In this document: positions 10,251 to 22,681 of the stretch, piece after piece | How the letters are laid out: the number at the start of each line of letters is the position of its first letter | Numbering within the stretch: the first letter of the stretch is position 1 | Source of the DNA: Henricia sp. BOLD:AAB3569 | Lineage: Eukaryota; Echinodermata; Asteroidea; Spinulosida; Echinasteridae | Length of the DNA: 64,000 nt | Direction: 5' to 3' | NCBI GenBank assembly: GCA_037783545.1 | Contig: JBBELK010000517.1 | Location: 620,001 to 684,000, forward strand | Program-made: the position numbers and the translations under genes | The notes under the pieces: generated by a model | Database searches by the model: none | Told to the model about the DNA's origin: nothing | Seen by the model: only the letters and a program-made list of their open reading frames with translations

Positions 10251-12529
10251 TGTACCGTATTTTCCTGCGGATAAGACGCGTCTTATCTGACTTTTTAGAC
10301 CCCCAAAACGTCGGTGCGTCTTATCTTTCGGTGCGCCTTGTCTGCTGACGATTGATTTTTTTTTTGATGATCACTGCGTATCCTATTTTAAAAAGAATCT
10401 AACAACCTTTTTGTTTTATTCCAGGAGAGTATGAAAAGCTTTGAAAACGTATGAAAACGTTTGAAAACGTATGAAAAGGATGGTTTCCGAAAGCAAAAAC
10501 CACGAAAGAAGAACAAGAAAAGATCGTGGATGCGTCTTTTGTGTCCACTTATTCTAGAAGTGCCGACATTAACGGCTCCCCTTTGAGGGAATTCACTGCC
10601 CATTGATACTTGGGGAGTATTGTATTACATTGTCTGTGCTCTGTGGTGGTTTCTGTGATGTGCCGCTGCTGGCAGCTCAATGTAATACAATGTGATACAT
10701 TAAAAGAAGCTTTGGCCTAGTTTATTTGGTGTGCGTGTGATTATTTTTGATAAGCCTACTCAGTCTATAGTCTCTCAAATTCTCTCAAACTTTGCTGCTG
10801 ATCGTGCATCAAACTTTGCAACCGGTCGTGTGATCGGAAATCTTGCAAGTTTGGCTGCATTTTGAGAAAGTTTGCCTGCATTTTTAGAATGTTTGCCCAA
10901 AAACCATGGAATTGATAAATAGGCAATGTAGAATATTTTCGGGAAAATGGGACAGAACTCGTCGCCTGGGCAGTTTGGTCGCCGGGAGTGCAGCCCAGCA
11001 AAGACCGAGAGAATGAATTGCGGACGCAAATTTGTTTTGGACGCTGGTTTACAGCATTTCTTCGTCATACCATGGTCATACAGACAGACTAAACCGACTG
11101 AGGACGGGTACATGTATATCTGCATAAAACACGCCCAAAAGGTAAGCAGGAAACAGCTTTTTCACTGCATGCATGACAGCGAGCGCTAAATTACCGCAAA
11201 TGATTGGAGGTGTTATTACGGGTTGTATGTAAAAAGCTTCCCTATTGGTTGTCGGTCTGTGCATGGTCTGCGTGAAGCAGCCAATGAGTGCCTTCGGGGG
11301 CCGAGCTTACCATCGGCATTCGGCAACTTGAAAGGCGACAATAACACTAAGCGGCAGTCGTGTCAAGATGGTCAGGGTGCGTGCGATGGTGATTGAATAT
11401 TTGGTTGTACAGTTAGGCAAGCTGCGCACTCTTTCGTGAGATCGGCTGCAGTACCTACAATGTCATGTCAAGTTCTGTGCCACTGTCCTTTGTGGTTTTA
11501 GTTTAGGCCTATTCGGGAATCGGATGGGACCGAACGCATGACAAAAGCCATGTACGATAGTACAATAAAAAGGGAATCAAATACCTTTAAAACGTGTGGC
11601 ATAGGGCCTATATATTTTATTTTGGGCAGTAAGATCGAAATCGCTGAAAAATGTACTCTGAAGTCGGCCGTACACCTTGCGTTCGGACTCCGTTGCGATT
11701 CCACACTGAGACGCGATTGCGTTTCGACGGACACGTAGGCCTACACAAAATCGTGACCACATCGCCATCGAAACGCATCGCAAAACCCGTACACCTTGTG
11801 ATGCGACTGCATAACGTGCGCTATACCGCTATCGTGATCGGATCACGGATGAAACGCAAGGTATCCGGCCGGCTTTTTGCGCTTAAAAGTCACCACGTGC
11901 ACTGAAACTAGCCAATCGCCGTGGGCGTAATGGAGCGACTGGGCCAACTGTTATCGTACAAAGTTGAAGGCACTGTACAGTTTGTACATGTGCCTTCATA
12001 CTTACCGTGTTTTGTGCACTATAGTCTGTGCACTGTGCGGCTGCCGTCGGAGAAACCGGTGAATTTGTTGACTTGCGGACTTCGTCATCGACGTCATCGA
12101 CGTCTTCAACTCTCCGTAAATTTTTCGAGATTTTTCTTTATTATGCACATCCTTCAAAGGTATTTTTTATTATGTCTAAGTTACATAAACTTTATTTTCA
12201 AAACAATCTACACAAGATGCATGTAACTTTGAGTCTTTGACTTCATATGAACCTTGCTATAAATCATATACAAACATGTGGCGGTCCGGCGGCCGCTAGC
12301 GGTTTCATTCATGCTTCGAAAACAAAGTGTGAACGCTCCAAAAGGCAACAAAATGACGTCTTTGTGTCAATGTACCGACACTGGGTGGCGCCTGGTGTTC
12401 TTCTGTGTGCGGTTAAACCTGCGCCTTATGCGGCGGTGCGCCTTGTCTGCTGACGTTTGAATTTTTTTGGGTCATTTTAGGGTCCTGCGTCTTGTCCGCC
12501 GAGCGTCTTATCCGCAGGAAAATACGGTA
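10251..12529. mobile_element. DNA transposon-like element with 26-bp perfect TIRs
   Basis: The left end GTACCGTATTTTCCTGCGGA continues TAAGAC. The right end, read inverted, is identical over 26 bases. A second shared block, GGTGCGCCTTGTCTGCTGACG, lies inside both ends. The 2.28 kb interior is partly CpG-rich and contains the nested foldback 11663-11876. Plus-strand 10947-11141 is an open frame that runs into a GTAAGC donor-like site (a possible transposase exon, unproven). I could not recognise a transposase domain. It lies within a septin intron. Confidence 0.7.
11663..11876. mobile_element. Foldback MITE nested in 10251-12529
   Basis: Left end GGCCGTACACCTTGCGTTC pairs with right end GAAACGCAAGGTATCCGGCC. 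The interior repeats GATTGCG/CGCATCGC-type motifs. A relative at 51071-51287 has the ends GGCCGTACACCTTGC and GCAAGGTGTATGGC. Confidence 0.7.
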
Positions 12530-12699
12530 CAAGATTTTTAACTAAAATCTGAAATGACAAGAATTGCGGGAATTTCATGGAAACTATGGAGTCCATGCTT
12601 TTGTTGCTCACTGGTTTTGGCCTTGGTGCCCTTTTGCAATCCTCCCATAAACTTTTAGATTTTTCAATGGAAGTGCCCTTTTTAAACACCTACATGTAC

Positions 12700-12806
12700 C
12701 TTAACCGTTTTCTTGACGCGTTGTGAGGGACCTGGAAACTCTGATGAGTAGATGTCTGTCAAAAACAGCGAGTTAATCAATGTGCTCTTGCCTAGACCCG
12801 ATTCAC
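12700..12806 (-). CDS. SEPTIN7-like: Septin (septin-7-like), exon B with the P-loop
   Basis: Exon of 107 bases with acceptor CCAG and donor GTACAT. It completes a split Gly codon and encodes [20 protein letters not shown] followed by [23 protein letters not shown] is the septin P-loop (G1, Walker A) that binds GTP phosphates. The segment after it is the septin switch I region. Agreement with septin-7 ([14 protein letters not shown], then a PGPS-x-R-x-KKTV segment in the family) is stronger than with septin-2 or septin-9 as I recall them. The donor GTACATGTA overlaps the TACATGTA palindrome so common in this genome. The intron between B and C contains the 2.3 kb TIR element 10251-12529. Confidence 0.95.
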
Positions 12807-12938
12807 CTGGAGAGGAAGAAAATATTTTAGAAAGTTTTGGTGAATGATTCTTGAGTAAGAATTATGAGGTTGTGCATGATGCAGAGCTGCCAGTCCTCCC
12901 TGATTTTGGAGAAGACACCAGGGTTGTAGTCGAGTCTA

Positions 12939-13020
12939 TCACAAGTCCACCGCAAGTCCACCACAAGTCCACCGCAAGTCCACCACAAGTCCAGTCCACC
13001 ACAAGTCCACCACAAGTCCC
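12939..13020. repeat. Tandem repeat of ~10-11 bp (CACCACAAGTC)
   Basis: About seven units of CACCGCAAGTC or CACCACAAGTC run in direct tandem, with one shortened unit (AGTCCAGTC). It lies close upstream (minus-strand sense) of septin exon B. The surroundings also carry scattered ACTTGT motifs up to 13200. Confidence 0.85.
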
Positions 13021-13739
13021 GAGTCTTAATTCAAGTCACAAGCTATTCAAATGAACTCCAACAAAGGCATTCTTTTGTGCGTGTTCATCCTTTGCTTCTT
13101 GTTACTGGACTTGTAAGTTGTAACAGACTTGTGCGGGACTTGTCAAGAACTTGTGATTTTATCGGCTTTGGACTTGTGATACTCGACTTTTTGCTAATAA
13201 ATCAATAAAAAAATTAAAACTTATTGTGCCTACCTAAAACCTAAATTTTGTGTACATCGCCTTTATTTTTTTACCAGCATGAAAAAGTGGCTCACTCGTG
13301 TACATTTCAATGTTGTAATGTGCAAGTGGTAAAGTTCAATATCGTGCGAGACTCTTGTCGAAAACGATTCGCTCTTCACTTAACAACTTTTTGCTTTGGA
13401 TATCTCAAATTTTCTGCTGAAGATTTCACTGGACAGCCTGGACTACTTTTCCATTTTCTGTAGAGGAGCTGACATTTATAGTTTGTCTTCACGAACGTAC
13501 AATTGTAGTTCCACGGCACTGTAGTCACATTGTCCGGTAGAATGTCCACAGTGGAACTCGCTTCGGTTTCTCAGACTTTGTGTCAACATTTTATGTTCGA
13601 TTTTTAAAGTTATGTTTAACTTTGTTTCATAACCTGAATAAATAGTTTCTTTTGTCAAATACTCATAAATATTTTGAAAAAAATCAGAGCTGAATTTGAT
13701 GCAGTACTGCAGTAATAAACTCCAGGAATAAACTATCAC

Positions 13740-13948
13740 ACGGCCATACGGCTGGAAATAGTACTTCAAGGACACGTGATTTAAATCATGCGACCTTAAT
13801 CTTTTGAAAAATGCTGAAAAACAGCCAAATTTTGTGGTTTCTTTTCAGGTTCTCTTCAGTCTATTTCGGAAAGACTTTCAGAATCATGTACATGTATGGG
13901 TCAATTTTGAGCCCAAAATAGCCCAACGAAGCCGGTTTGTCCCTTTAA
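13740..13948. mobile_element. Half copy of the TTAA-flanked family 2487-3247
   Basis: Ends at GCCGGTTTGTCCC followed by TTTAA, and carries TTTTGAGCCCAAAATAGCCC in inverted orientation relative to 2487-2700. It also shares the CACGTGATTT motif. Only one terminus is present. Confidence 0.6.
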
Positions 13949-13999
13949 GCCCTGTATCATCACGAGTCCAGCACGAACAGAGCACACTGTCCGAAGCGT

Positions 14000-16800
14000 C
14001 GAGTTCATATTCACCGGTTCTTTTCAGAACCACACATCTTCAAAAGAGATACAGATATCTCATTATGCTAAAGTAATTTGCCACGTGTCATTTACCACAG
14101 TTCTTTTCCATGCTATAATGCGGCCCCATGTGTATTAGTACAAAATGGCCTTTTACGCTTCGTCACTCAAACCCTACGGGCTGCGTAGATCTACAATGTA
14201 TGATCAATTTTGGGGTACACATCTAGGCCACCTGAGCCCTCCACTGTGCCCCCACTCCCCCTCCCCCAGCTCAGATTCTGCAGGAATCTTTCATCAACAC
14301 TATCAATTGTGAACCGATCTTAATTTACAATCTGCAAATTTAAAAGAGTGTACCCATAGGCCAACATTCACGGTTCACGTTCATCTTCATGTTTCATGCA
14401 CATTGCCTATTATTTCGCAGGAAACATCGGCCATCTATCGTGCAGTCATCACCATCCATCTCCTGGGGCGACATCACATTGGTGAGATGTTTAATAACTG
14501 CCACAGTGGGTGTGCTGTGACTAAATGCACGTGTTTTGCATCATATCACTTGCTGATCATAATGCAGATGTACATTATGCATTACAGGTGCATGTACATG
14601 TACATTAACGGTACATGTATATGCCCAGACATCTTTGAAAAATTTGTATCAAATTATTTTCTTAAAATTGTGGGATTGCCATCGTTAAATAAAAATCAGT
14701 ACAAATTTACATACATGTAGTACATGTACATGTACTAAAAACAAAAGGATGTACGGTATAATTAAATTCATAGCGGCCACTCATTAAAAAAGATGGTTTG
14801 TGCACGAATTGCATTTTTACGAAGTGGTTAATGTTATTCGCCACTACGTGAAAATGCCACTCGCAGGTCGACGTTGTACAGTACGCGCGTAGTGAGCATA
14901 CAGACAGGGGGCGAATTCTGTGGCGAATCACGTATGGTAAGCATTTTCACGAAGTGGCAAATAAGTTTTAAGCCAAAGTGTCCTTTAATTAAACATTTTA
15001 AATCATTTCACTTATACTGAACAGTATCACCTACAAATATTGACGACTTTTGAATTTGATGAAACAATTGGCAAATTTTGAGTTTTAAAAAGTGATTAAC
15101 TTCAAAAGCAATTTTCTCAAAACAAAGTTTCACTACCGAGTTCACGGAATTCGCCACTTCGTGAAAAAGCCAACGATTTGAAGGTGAAAGATTCGGGACG
15201 CTAGCCATTATGCAAAGTTACAAGAAAAATGCTAATTACTGCTTAATAACATTTTTAATCAAGAACTTTGGCAAACTGAAAAAATATATTCATATTTCAT
15301 TCAAATTTATTTTTCAAATTCAATACGGTTGTGACCTTTTTCACTGAAAAATGTTCAGTTTTTCACTAAATTCAAACACCGAGATCAAAGACCTTCATGC
15401 TTCAGTAGTCTACCACAGTCCAGCGCACGCACGTACACAGAGTCAAATGAGGCAATGTCAACGATCCGAGTAGGCCTACTGTACACAATGCATTATGGTC
15501 GATTATGCCACCTCAATCGAAAATCCTACAATTGTTCACACTATGCAATATTAAAATAGCTTGACCTTTACATGTATGGTGTAAAAGAGTAGGGACATTT
15601 CACGGCATAATTATGATGCGAAATACAATGTACGTACATGTAAAGTGCATCCAAACAAACGTGCACTTTTGGTGTACTTTTTTTTAAAAGAAAACTTTAA
15701 AAGTACCTTTGAGGTCACTTACATACATGTACAGATGTATATATGTAGGCCTATGTACATGTAGGCCTATGTACATGTATACTAAATGTTGAGCCCAAGA
15801 AGTAACTGGTACTACCCCCCGGTACGGTAACTTATAGACTACCGGTACATGTAGGGCCATCCTCTTGCAACGGTGCCCCTTTAATGACTCCCTAACTCCT
15901 GCGTACAGTGGCCCTGTTGAAACAGGCCCCATTTCGCGGTGGGACAAGCGACAGAAATCTTGTCGCCTCTGCTGGACCAATCAGGATGCTTGGCAGTGCA
16001 TTGCAGCATGATTGCAGGCATTCAAATGTAACGCGCGCAGATTGTAAACACCGTGCATGCATGTGATACATGTACTTGGTAATGCTGGCCGTTGTCCGCG
16101 TCGGCGATTGGCTGCTATTTAAAGCATACTGGGGAATCCATTCCATTACATTCGTCAGCATGCATCCCTGTTATTAATTTGAAAAACTGCGGAGTAAATT
16201 AAGATCGTTCAGAACCCCCAAAATCCCCCAGCCACAAGTCCGGACCATCTATAAACAAATGTCTAAAAAATACAGCATCATGCAGGAGAGCACTTTCAAA
16301 ACTGCCAAATACAGGCCCATAACGCAAGCCCAGTCATACACTCTTTGTAAGGACAAGCTTTTATAATCAACAAAAGCTTTCAATCCCGTGATTTAGAATG
16401 GCGTAACAATGCCCAGTTCCTGCGGTAAGAAGTCTATCCACTGGCATGTCACAGCAAACCCTACAAGTACCATTCAGATCCTACACAAATGATTGGAATG
16501 TGCCATTCAATATCGGAATATGGTACCGGTACTGTGAGATTTCAAGGTTTTCTGATTGAATGCAATTGACAATGTAAGCGTGATCAATTGAATCACAGAG
16601 TGCATTAACTTTTGGTTCAGTTTATACAGAAAGGTCCAGTTTTGTAGGCCAACAGATAGGAAGTTGAACTTGTACGATGATTTGCATAAGTTTACATGTA
16701 ACTGCGACCACAAATTGCACTCAAGTGTTTAGGTTACACTAATTAATAAAACAATGATTGCGTTTATATACATGTACCGGTAGCGCACATTCTATACATG
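14000..16800. other. No gene recognised; septin intron
   Basis: AT-rich intron of the septin gene (between exons A and B). It is rich in TACATGTA palindromes (notably 14575-14630 and 15720-15790) and has a ACGAAGTGGC/GCCACTTCGTGAA motif in both orientations (14815-14960 and 15150-15165), possibly an eroded inverted-repeat element. No exon-like segment seen. Confidence 0.6.
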
Positions 16801-16839
16801 TACTACAGTGTTCTCCACTAGCTGTTTTGTCCGGGCGCG

Positions 16840-17155
16840 CCGCATAGGTCTATTGAGGGCGCTAAAGACACCAAAACATTGCGTTCGAGTTGCTTCCTCG
16901 AGTCAGCGCTGACCCGAGGGATCATGCAAGGTGTGATGAGTCAGGAAAATGATGTTGAACACATGTCGACCTATATCGAATGCCACCTTTATTTACAAAC
17001 ACATGATACATAATACATCGCGACGTAAATTTTAAAAATTTCTAGTTAATTACGCGACATTTTGAAAAAAAAATTTCACAACGACCATCAACAAATTATT
17101 GTCAAGGATGCTAGATCGCTACATCATGTAAACAGTAAGCCGGTGTGTCCCTTTA
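16840..17155. mobile_element. 3' half copy of the TTAA-flanked family 2487-3247
   Basis: Shares TTGAGGGCGCTAAAGACACC, CTTCCTCGAGTCAGCGCTGA, GCCACCTTTATTTACAAACA and TATTGTCAAGGATGCTAGAT in order with 2900-3247. It ends with CCGGTGTGTCCC then TTTAA at 17155. The left half is missing. Confidence 0.75.
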
Positions 17156-17767
17156 ATGCTTGTTGACCTGTACAATAGCATCTACCTTTTTTAAGAATAA
17201 AAACCACAGCCACGCCTCTGTAACTAAAACTTTGAGAGTGATACATTTACATGTAGCGCCGTATTTCAAAATACATGAAATGGAAATAGGATAATATCCA
17301 TGTAGAATTCACTTCCTGGTTAGTTTCCTATGCAAAGCATGCATAATATCTACATTATATAATGCCCAAATAGATCCTTTTGATCTGATTGGACGATAGC
17401 AGGTCATGTGTCGTTTAATATTTAATCCTTTTAATGCTACGTCACTATACCGTGCAATTTTGTTCCATCTGTCGTGCAATTTTGTTCCATACGTTTTTTT
17501 CTATTGCACGGTGTGCCCACGCCCAACGGTGGGCGTGTACAGTATTGTATGTGATGTGCGTGTCGAATGTATGACGCAAGCGCGACCAGTGAACGCGAAC
17601 GCGAACGGCCCCCGACACAAAAACATTTTTTTTACAACTCACAAGCGACATGGCGGGTTTCTACTTTATGAGGGACGATGAAATAAATTTGAAGGGCAAG
17701 CCTTAATAATTTGTAAAAAAAAGTAGGATGACAAAATATATAAAACAAATAATGAATGTTTTAATTC

Positions 17768-17888
17768 GTGCAATGGCAGGAATATTTTCATGAGGTGAAA
17801 GATGGAATGTGTTCCATTAAACTCTGCTTCGCCTTGTTGAATGGTACATTCCATCTTTCACCTTATGAAAATATTCCTCCCATTGCAC
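17768..17888. repeat. Strong hairpin, ~50-base arms
   Basis: The left arm GTGCAATGG...GGAATATTTTCATGAGGTGA is complemented by the right arm TCACCTTATGAAAATATTCC...CCATTGCAC, with a loop of about 20 bases. Compact enough to be a small MITE or a hairpin RNA precursor; no other evidence decides. Confidence 0.75.
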
Positions 17889-18774
17889 TCATAAACATTT
17901 ATTATTTGTATACTGCACAATTTTCAATTCCCCATCATTTTTTTTGCTGATATCTCAACTCCCCTACCAGTATGTTAATGACCAGGGGCTGATTAAAATC
18001 AGCGGTTTACAAGGCTGGTCTAAATATACAAATGTACATGTACATGGAGCCCACTTGCAATATCATGGTCTTAAAGTAAACTGGGGCTAATTTCATGAAG
18101 CGCTATGATCCTCCACAACACCAGTTGCAATGGGTAAACCACCGTAATGTGCTTCTCGAGTAACGTGCATCTTGAGTTACGAAGGATCTTAGCACCTCGT
18201 GAAATAGATCCCAGGTCTGAAAATATAAGCCTGTGGTGAGCAGGCATAATCAGTAGAGCTTATAAATACAATTTCCGACATGGTGCTACGTACAATGTAC
18301 ATCTTGTAGAATTTCACTTGTGAAAGAAGATGAAGAGCGATTATGAAGAGAATGCATACATTGATAACTTGTCAGTTTCATGCAAATTTTGTGTAAGTGC
18401 ACATGCCAATAGGTGGCCTCATGAGGGCCTTTGCTTGGTGTGAATTACATGTACCCGAGTAGCAGCGTTTGCCCTTAACTTTTTTCCCAACTGGCCAATA
18501 GGGCCAGTTGGCTTAAGTCTTCACTGGCCCGTCAGCATTTCAAGTGGCCCGGTTAACATTTCTGGTTGTTCTTTTTACACACAGTCGACCTTTAATGTCT
18601 GCAATAGCCATATTTGAGTGAATAAATTAGGAACATTTGGTAGTCATTAAGGTTCTCCCCAGTAAAAGTTTTATTTCAACTGGACAGCCGGACCATTTGG
18701 GGAGGCTTTCCAGCTGGCCCGAGACGATTTCAACTGTCATTTGGCCAACGGACCAGTGCTAATTCGAACGCTGA

Positions 18775-19075
18775 GTAGCATGGCACACTTGGAGACATGG
18801 TGTTCAGAGTTTCGGGTGATATGTCCATGGTTCGAAGCCTGGTCACTGCTATCGCGTTGTGTCCTTAGACAAGACACTTTACTCCACATTGTCTCTCTCC
18901 ACCCAGGTGTATAAATGGGTACCGGCAAATATTGGTTGGGAAACCCAAATAACTGCTGGGGGTAAACCTGCTATGGACTGGCATCCCATCCAGGGGGAGT
19001 AACAATGCTCCTAGTCACTCCATGCCACAGAAACCGGGGATGAGTACCGGCCATATGAGCCAGCTTGGCTATAGG
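18775..19075 (+). repeat. SINE-like repeat (deuterostome type)
   Basis: Contains TGTCCTTAGACAAGACACTT, TCTCTCTCCACCCAGGTGTA, AATGGGTACCGG and a B-box-like GGTTCGAAGCC, an ordered set I associate with SINEs common in invertebrate deuterostomes. A diverged relative lies at 53270-53575. Confidence 0.55.
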
Positions 19076-19185
19076 CCTACAGTTTGTCAACGGGCAGTGC
19101 CCCAACCCCACTCCAACATGTATGAGGCATCACTTGGCTTACCCACAATGCTGGTATAAAAATTCCATACATGTAGAATGTCTAC

Positions 19186-19817
19186 AATAGACCAGTTGCG
19201 TGATATATTTGCATAAATCCTAGAGTCCCGCCTTCACGCTATGGCGCTCGCATGCGAGTAAGTCTACCTGGCAAATCGGGCCGTTTCCAGGGGGTGCACG
19301 CTGGTCCACAGTAACCAGCGCGAAAGTGTGTGCGGTACCTGGAATACCTCGCACATTACTCTATGCATTTTAAAGCTGAACCATCCGAAATTAAATGTTG
19401 AAATGAACATGTTGAAACATGTAGTCATTGAGAATTTTCGTCAAAATAACAGAATAGAACGTGTTTTTGACTTGAAATCTATGTCAACTTTTAAAGCTGG
19501 AACGTTTCCAAACTGCAATGAGGCATTCAAGAAAATAGAGAAACAATTTTGGATTATGTGACTGGCGCTGAATCGACATGTTCAATCAACATGGTCCAGC
19601 TTAGAAATACATAGAGTAATGTGCGAGGTATTGCAGGTACCGCACGGTTACCATGTGCCAGCATGCACCCCGTGCCAGCATGCACCCCCTGAAAATGGGC
19701 CCGATTTGCCATGTACCGGTATAGTATGGTGCTTGAGTCACTCGTACGCGAGCACCAGATAGAGCAAAGGCGGGACTCTAGCATTTACAATGTATGTAAA
19801 TCATGCAACTGGTCTAT
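19186..19817. mobile_element. Long-TIR foldback element, 632 bp
   Basis: The left end AATAGACCAGTTGC pairs with the right end GCAACTGGTCTATT. Arms extend about 180 bases with indels, including GGCAAATCGGGCC, the CATGCACCCC repeats and CTCGCACATTACTCTATG with its complement. The unpaired centre (~19380-19560) has no recognisable product. Confidence 0.75.
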
Positions 19818-20140
19818 TAATAAATGGGTCATTGGACCTTTCTTTTCCTACTAGTGCATTGTAGTAGCTACATGTACATGTATACCTACAGTAGATGTTT
19901 ACTTTAATATGATAACCTTTTGACAGAGTGCAGGTACTGGGTCCATTACATGTAAGAAGCCTGTAACATGTGTATTTTTAGTGTGTTGTGTCTGCGCTGT
20001 GACAATTTAATCACAACAGTGTAAATTAAACCACAATGTAATCTCACACAATCTACAGAAATGATTAATGACTGTTCTAAGTGAGTGCAGTGCACCACAT
20101 TGTATGAAATTATGCACATTACTAGTCCTGTGATCTCATA

Positions 20141-20721
20141 GACCCCATTCTCACTAGAGAAATCACTTCTTTTGACAAAGGCACGGCTCTTCATTCGACG
20201 ATGATTAGAATCTATTCGTTGGACGAAGCAAAATACCGTACAGGTAGCTTCATTCGATGAAGAGTTCTATCTCTTAAAAGGCACAGGCTTGTAAGCAATG
20301 CCTTTGCTATGGAGAGGCACGAATTTGGTGCACGCGCGCATTGCTGACGAGCCTGTGCCTTTAATTCGATATAAAGCAAATTTGTAATGTGAAGCCTAAC
20401 ATGCCTAAGGCTCCCATCCTTTGACAAAGCGATTTGGCAGGCCTGGTTGCACAAACGCACTGTGCGTCTAGCACATGGTAGCAAGCATTGCTTTTAGAAG
20501 CACTATTCAAAAACCACACACACACAGCGTGTCAGACACATTTAGCTTGATACACAAGTGCGGCCACCCATGCATCCTACAGCTTCATTCGATCTTCGTT
20601 AGCGGTATCGCTCTTCATTAAATCTGCGTTCGATCTTCATTAAAGTGAGATAGATGTATGAATGCACGCTTCATTAACTAACGATGACTAACTAAGCAAT
20701 TTCTCCAGTGCGAATGGGATC
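20141..20721. mobile_element. Second copy of the TIR family 8230-9045, without the LINE
   Basis: Starts GACCCCATTCTCACTAGAGA and ends with the complement-like CCAGTGCGAATGGGATC. It carries the same CTTCATTCGA subterminal repeats, GCGATTTGGCAGGC and CAAAAACCACACA segments as 8230-9045. The LINE fragment is absent, so it approximates the pre-insertion state. Confidence 0.7.
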
Positions 20722-21547
20722 ATATACTTTTAGAAGGCTAAAAATAATTTTTTTTATGTTTACATTTGGCTCACAGCCGACCACAGCTCACAGCCAATCA
20801 GCGCATAGTAAGCCCGCCCTCTTGTGGTATTGCATCGTTTGCAGAATTATGACGTAAGCGCCTCGAAGGTCGCTGTTCGAAGCAGTCTACATTACTGAAA
20901 GAATCTAAAGAAAAATTTCGTTGGACGAGTATTTTGCTGTTTAGAAGATTCATCGGGGAAAAACCGACCAATGCATAGAATTCTGGAGATTCCAAGGACC
21001 TCCACGGTATTTTTTTGATGTAAAGTGAGATTTCAGAAATGTCACCTTTTGACTATAAAATGGCTACCGGACAAAAATAGCTAATCAGTTAAAAGTGAAT
21101 CTATACGTCCAAATGTAAACGTCAAATTCACTTTTAGCCTTGTAAAAGTACATGTAGGGGTCATACAATGTAGATCTTTATCTGAAATTCAAGCCCTGCC
21201 TTAATCAGCAACGTACACCAAATCCACATCACCAAAGCTGAACACACTAAACCCAGTCAGTCCACCCACAGAGCAAAGAACTTGCTGGAGCAATTCATGA
21301 ACATGGAACACATGTGAAGCAATATGCACCATGTGGGAACACCTTTACACCATTCAATTTCCAGAAATAACACGGTACAGCTGCACCACATGAGCCAATA
21401 TGGACTCCAGACTGTCACACCAAGTGCAGCTTTCTGCACCTACATTGTACATAAGTATGCGAGTCTTTCCACGGTAAAGGGGGCATTTTGGCAACACGGA
21501 TCATATTTTCCAGAAAATACCTATGTCTGGTCTCAAAATAAAATAAA

Positions 21548-21790
21548 TAAGTTTGAGTTGTTCTGAAGAGATAACTTGGGCCCAAAAAGTGGTTACAAAC
21601 AGTGTGACAACATGCCTTTTTAAAAACCCTGTGTACAAATGTCCAATATACGCGATCGTAACCGGGACGGCCTAAAATGTAACACAAGTGTCCGTCCCGG
21701 TTACGAGCGTATATTGGAAATTTGTGACAGGCAAATAGAGGAAAAAGAAATTGATAAAGTACTTCTTCACCCCTTAACACATCTTGTTTC
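21548..21790. mobile_element. Partial copy of the MITE family 57329-57773
   Basis: Shares GTTGTTCTGAAGAGATAACT, GCCCAAAAAG and GACAACAT segments, then a hairpin at 21637-21726 (CCAATATACGC...CGTAACCGGGACGG and its complement) at the place where the 57 kb copy has CCTATTACGCGTGTAAC. The terminal GGGTCTGTCCACAG ends are not present here. Confidence 0.55.
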
Positions 21791-22467
21791 TTTGACTATC
21801 AGCATGCTTCTACTAAGCACTCTACATACATGTACATGTAAAGTTCTCCGTATTTGGTACCCGCTATTTTAACCAACCCGAGAACCGGTTATTCGTTGTT
21901 CGGCATGTTTCTACTCCACAAAGAATAAAATGACGGGTGCCTGGTGTTAAACAGCACATGACTGAAGCACGGAAAGCTATTCAGTCCACACGCATTGCAT
22001 TCTTCGCTGCGTGTACACATGTACTTCCGGTGCACCCGACAAATGTTAAACCGATGTGTTTTTACTGCGAAAGACAATCAGTATTACACCGCTGCCTCGA
22101 GAGGTGGTTAACGGTTCATGGTAGCATACCCGGCATTACACGGAAAATTCGTCACTGTTCCGTTTCTACTGGGCCTGTGAATCGGTTCTACTCCGAACTA
22201 ACCGGCATTAACCGGTTAACGCTCCTCAGTAGAAACATGCAGTAAGGGTATCCGTTTTATGTTTAACCTTTATCATGCATATTTAGGGTTTCACTCTCAC
22301 AGCTCAATGAGTACATTTCTGGACCAAGTTTTTTCACACAAAGACACTACATTTCGTCCCCTACCTTCGTCCCCTCACCCATTCCCATCCCCTCCCCAAC
22401 CCTCGTGCCCCATCCCCATCAATAAAAAAGCCAATGAAGAGATTCACGCTAACGGTATGGTACTTAC

Positions 22468-22573
22468 CAACAACCATTAGTGTGAAGTCAAATCCTCTCT
22501 TTACGGATCTCCTATACACCTGGTTTGGGAGGTTTGCAAAACCAACGTACCCCTCCATATCCTTGGCTTTATT
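22468..22573 (-). CDS. SEPTIN7-like: Septin (septin-7-like), exon A, polybasic region
   Basis: Septins are GTP-binding proteins that polymerise into filaments at the cell cortex and cytokinetic furrow. This most 5' exon that I can support has 106 bases, acceptor TTTGCAG and donor GTAAGT. It encodes [20 protein letters not shown], then [15 protein letters not shown] and one base of Gly. [13 protein letters not shown] followed by the basic RRSVKRG is typical of septin-7, where the basic cluster binds phosphoinositides. The exons A-B-C-D-F-G join without frame breaks into about 221 residues. The upstream exon with the initiator Met should end in phase 0 somewhere to the right of 22573; I did not find it. 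Most exon-to-exon similarity is to septin-7, but the paralogue call is from memory of the family. Confidence 0.93.
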
Positions 22574-22681
22574 CTGCAAACAAAATGAAAAAGACTAATG
22601 TTCAGGAATCCTGGTTAATAAAAATATCTGATTCAGTATATTGTACAAGTACAAGGCTAAATCCTTACCACAAAGATAATA

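Noticed and set aside
12939..13020. CRISPR-like array
   Set aside because: Direct tandem units of 10-11 bases without spacers, in a eukaryotic intron.
21415..21780. 121-codon minus-strand ORF
   Set aside because: It spans the MITE hairpin at 21637-21726, so both strands are open by symmetry; no homology recognised.
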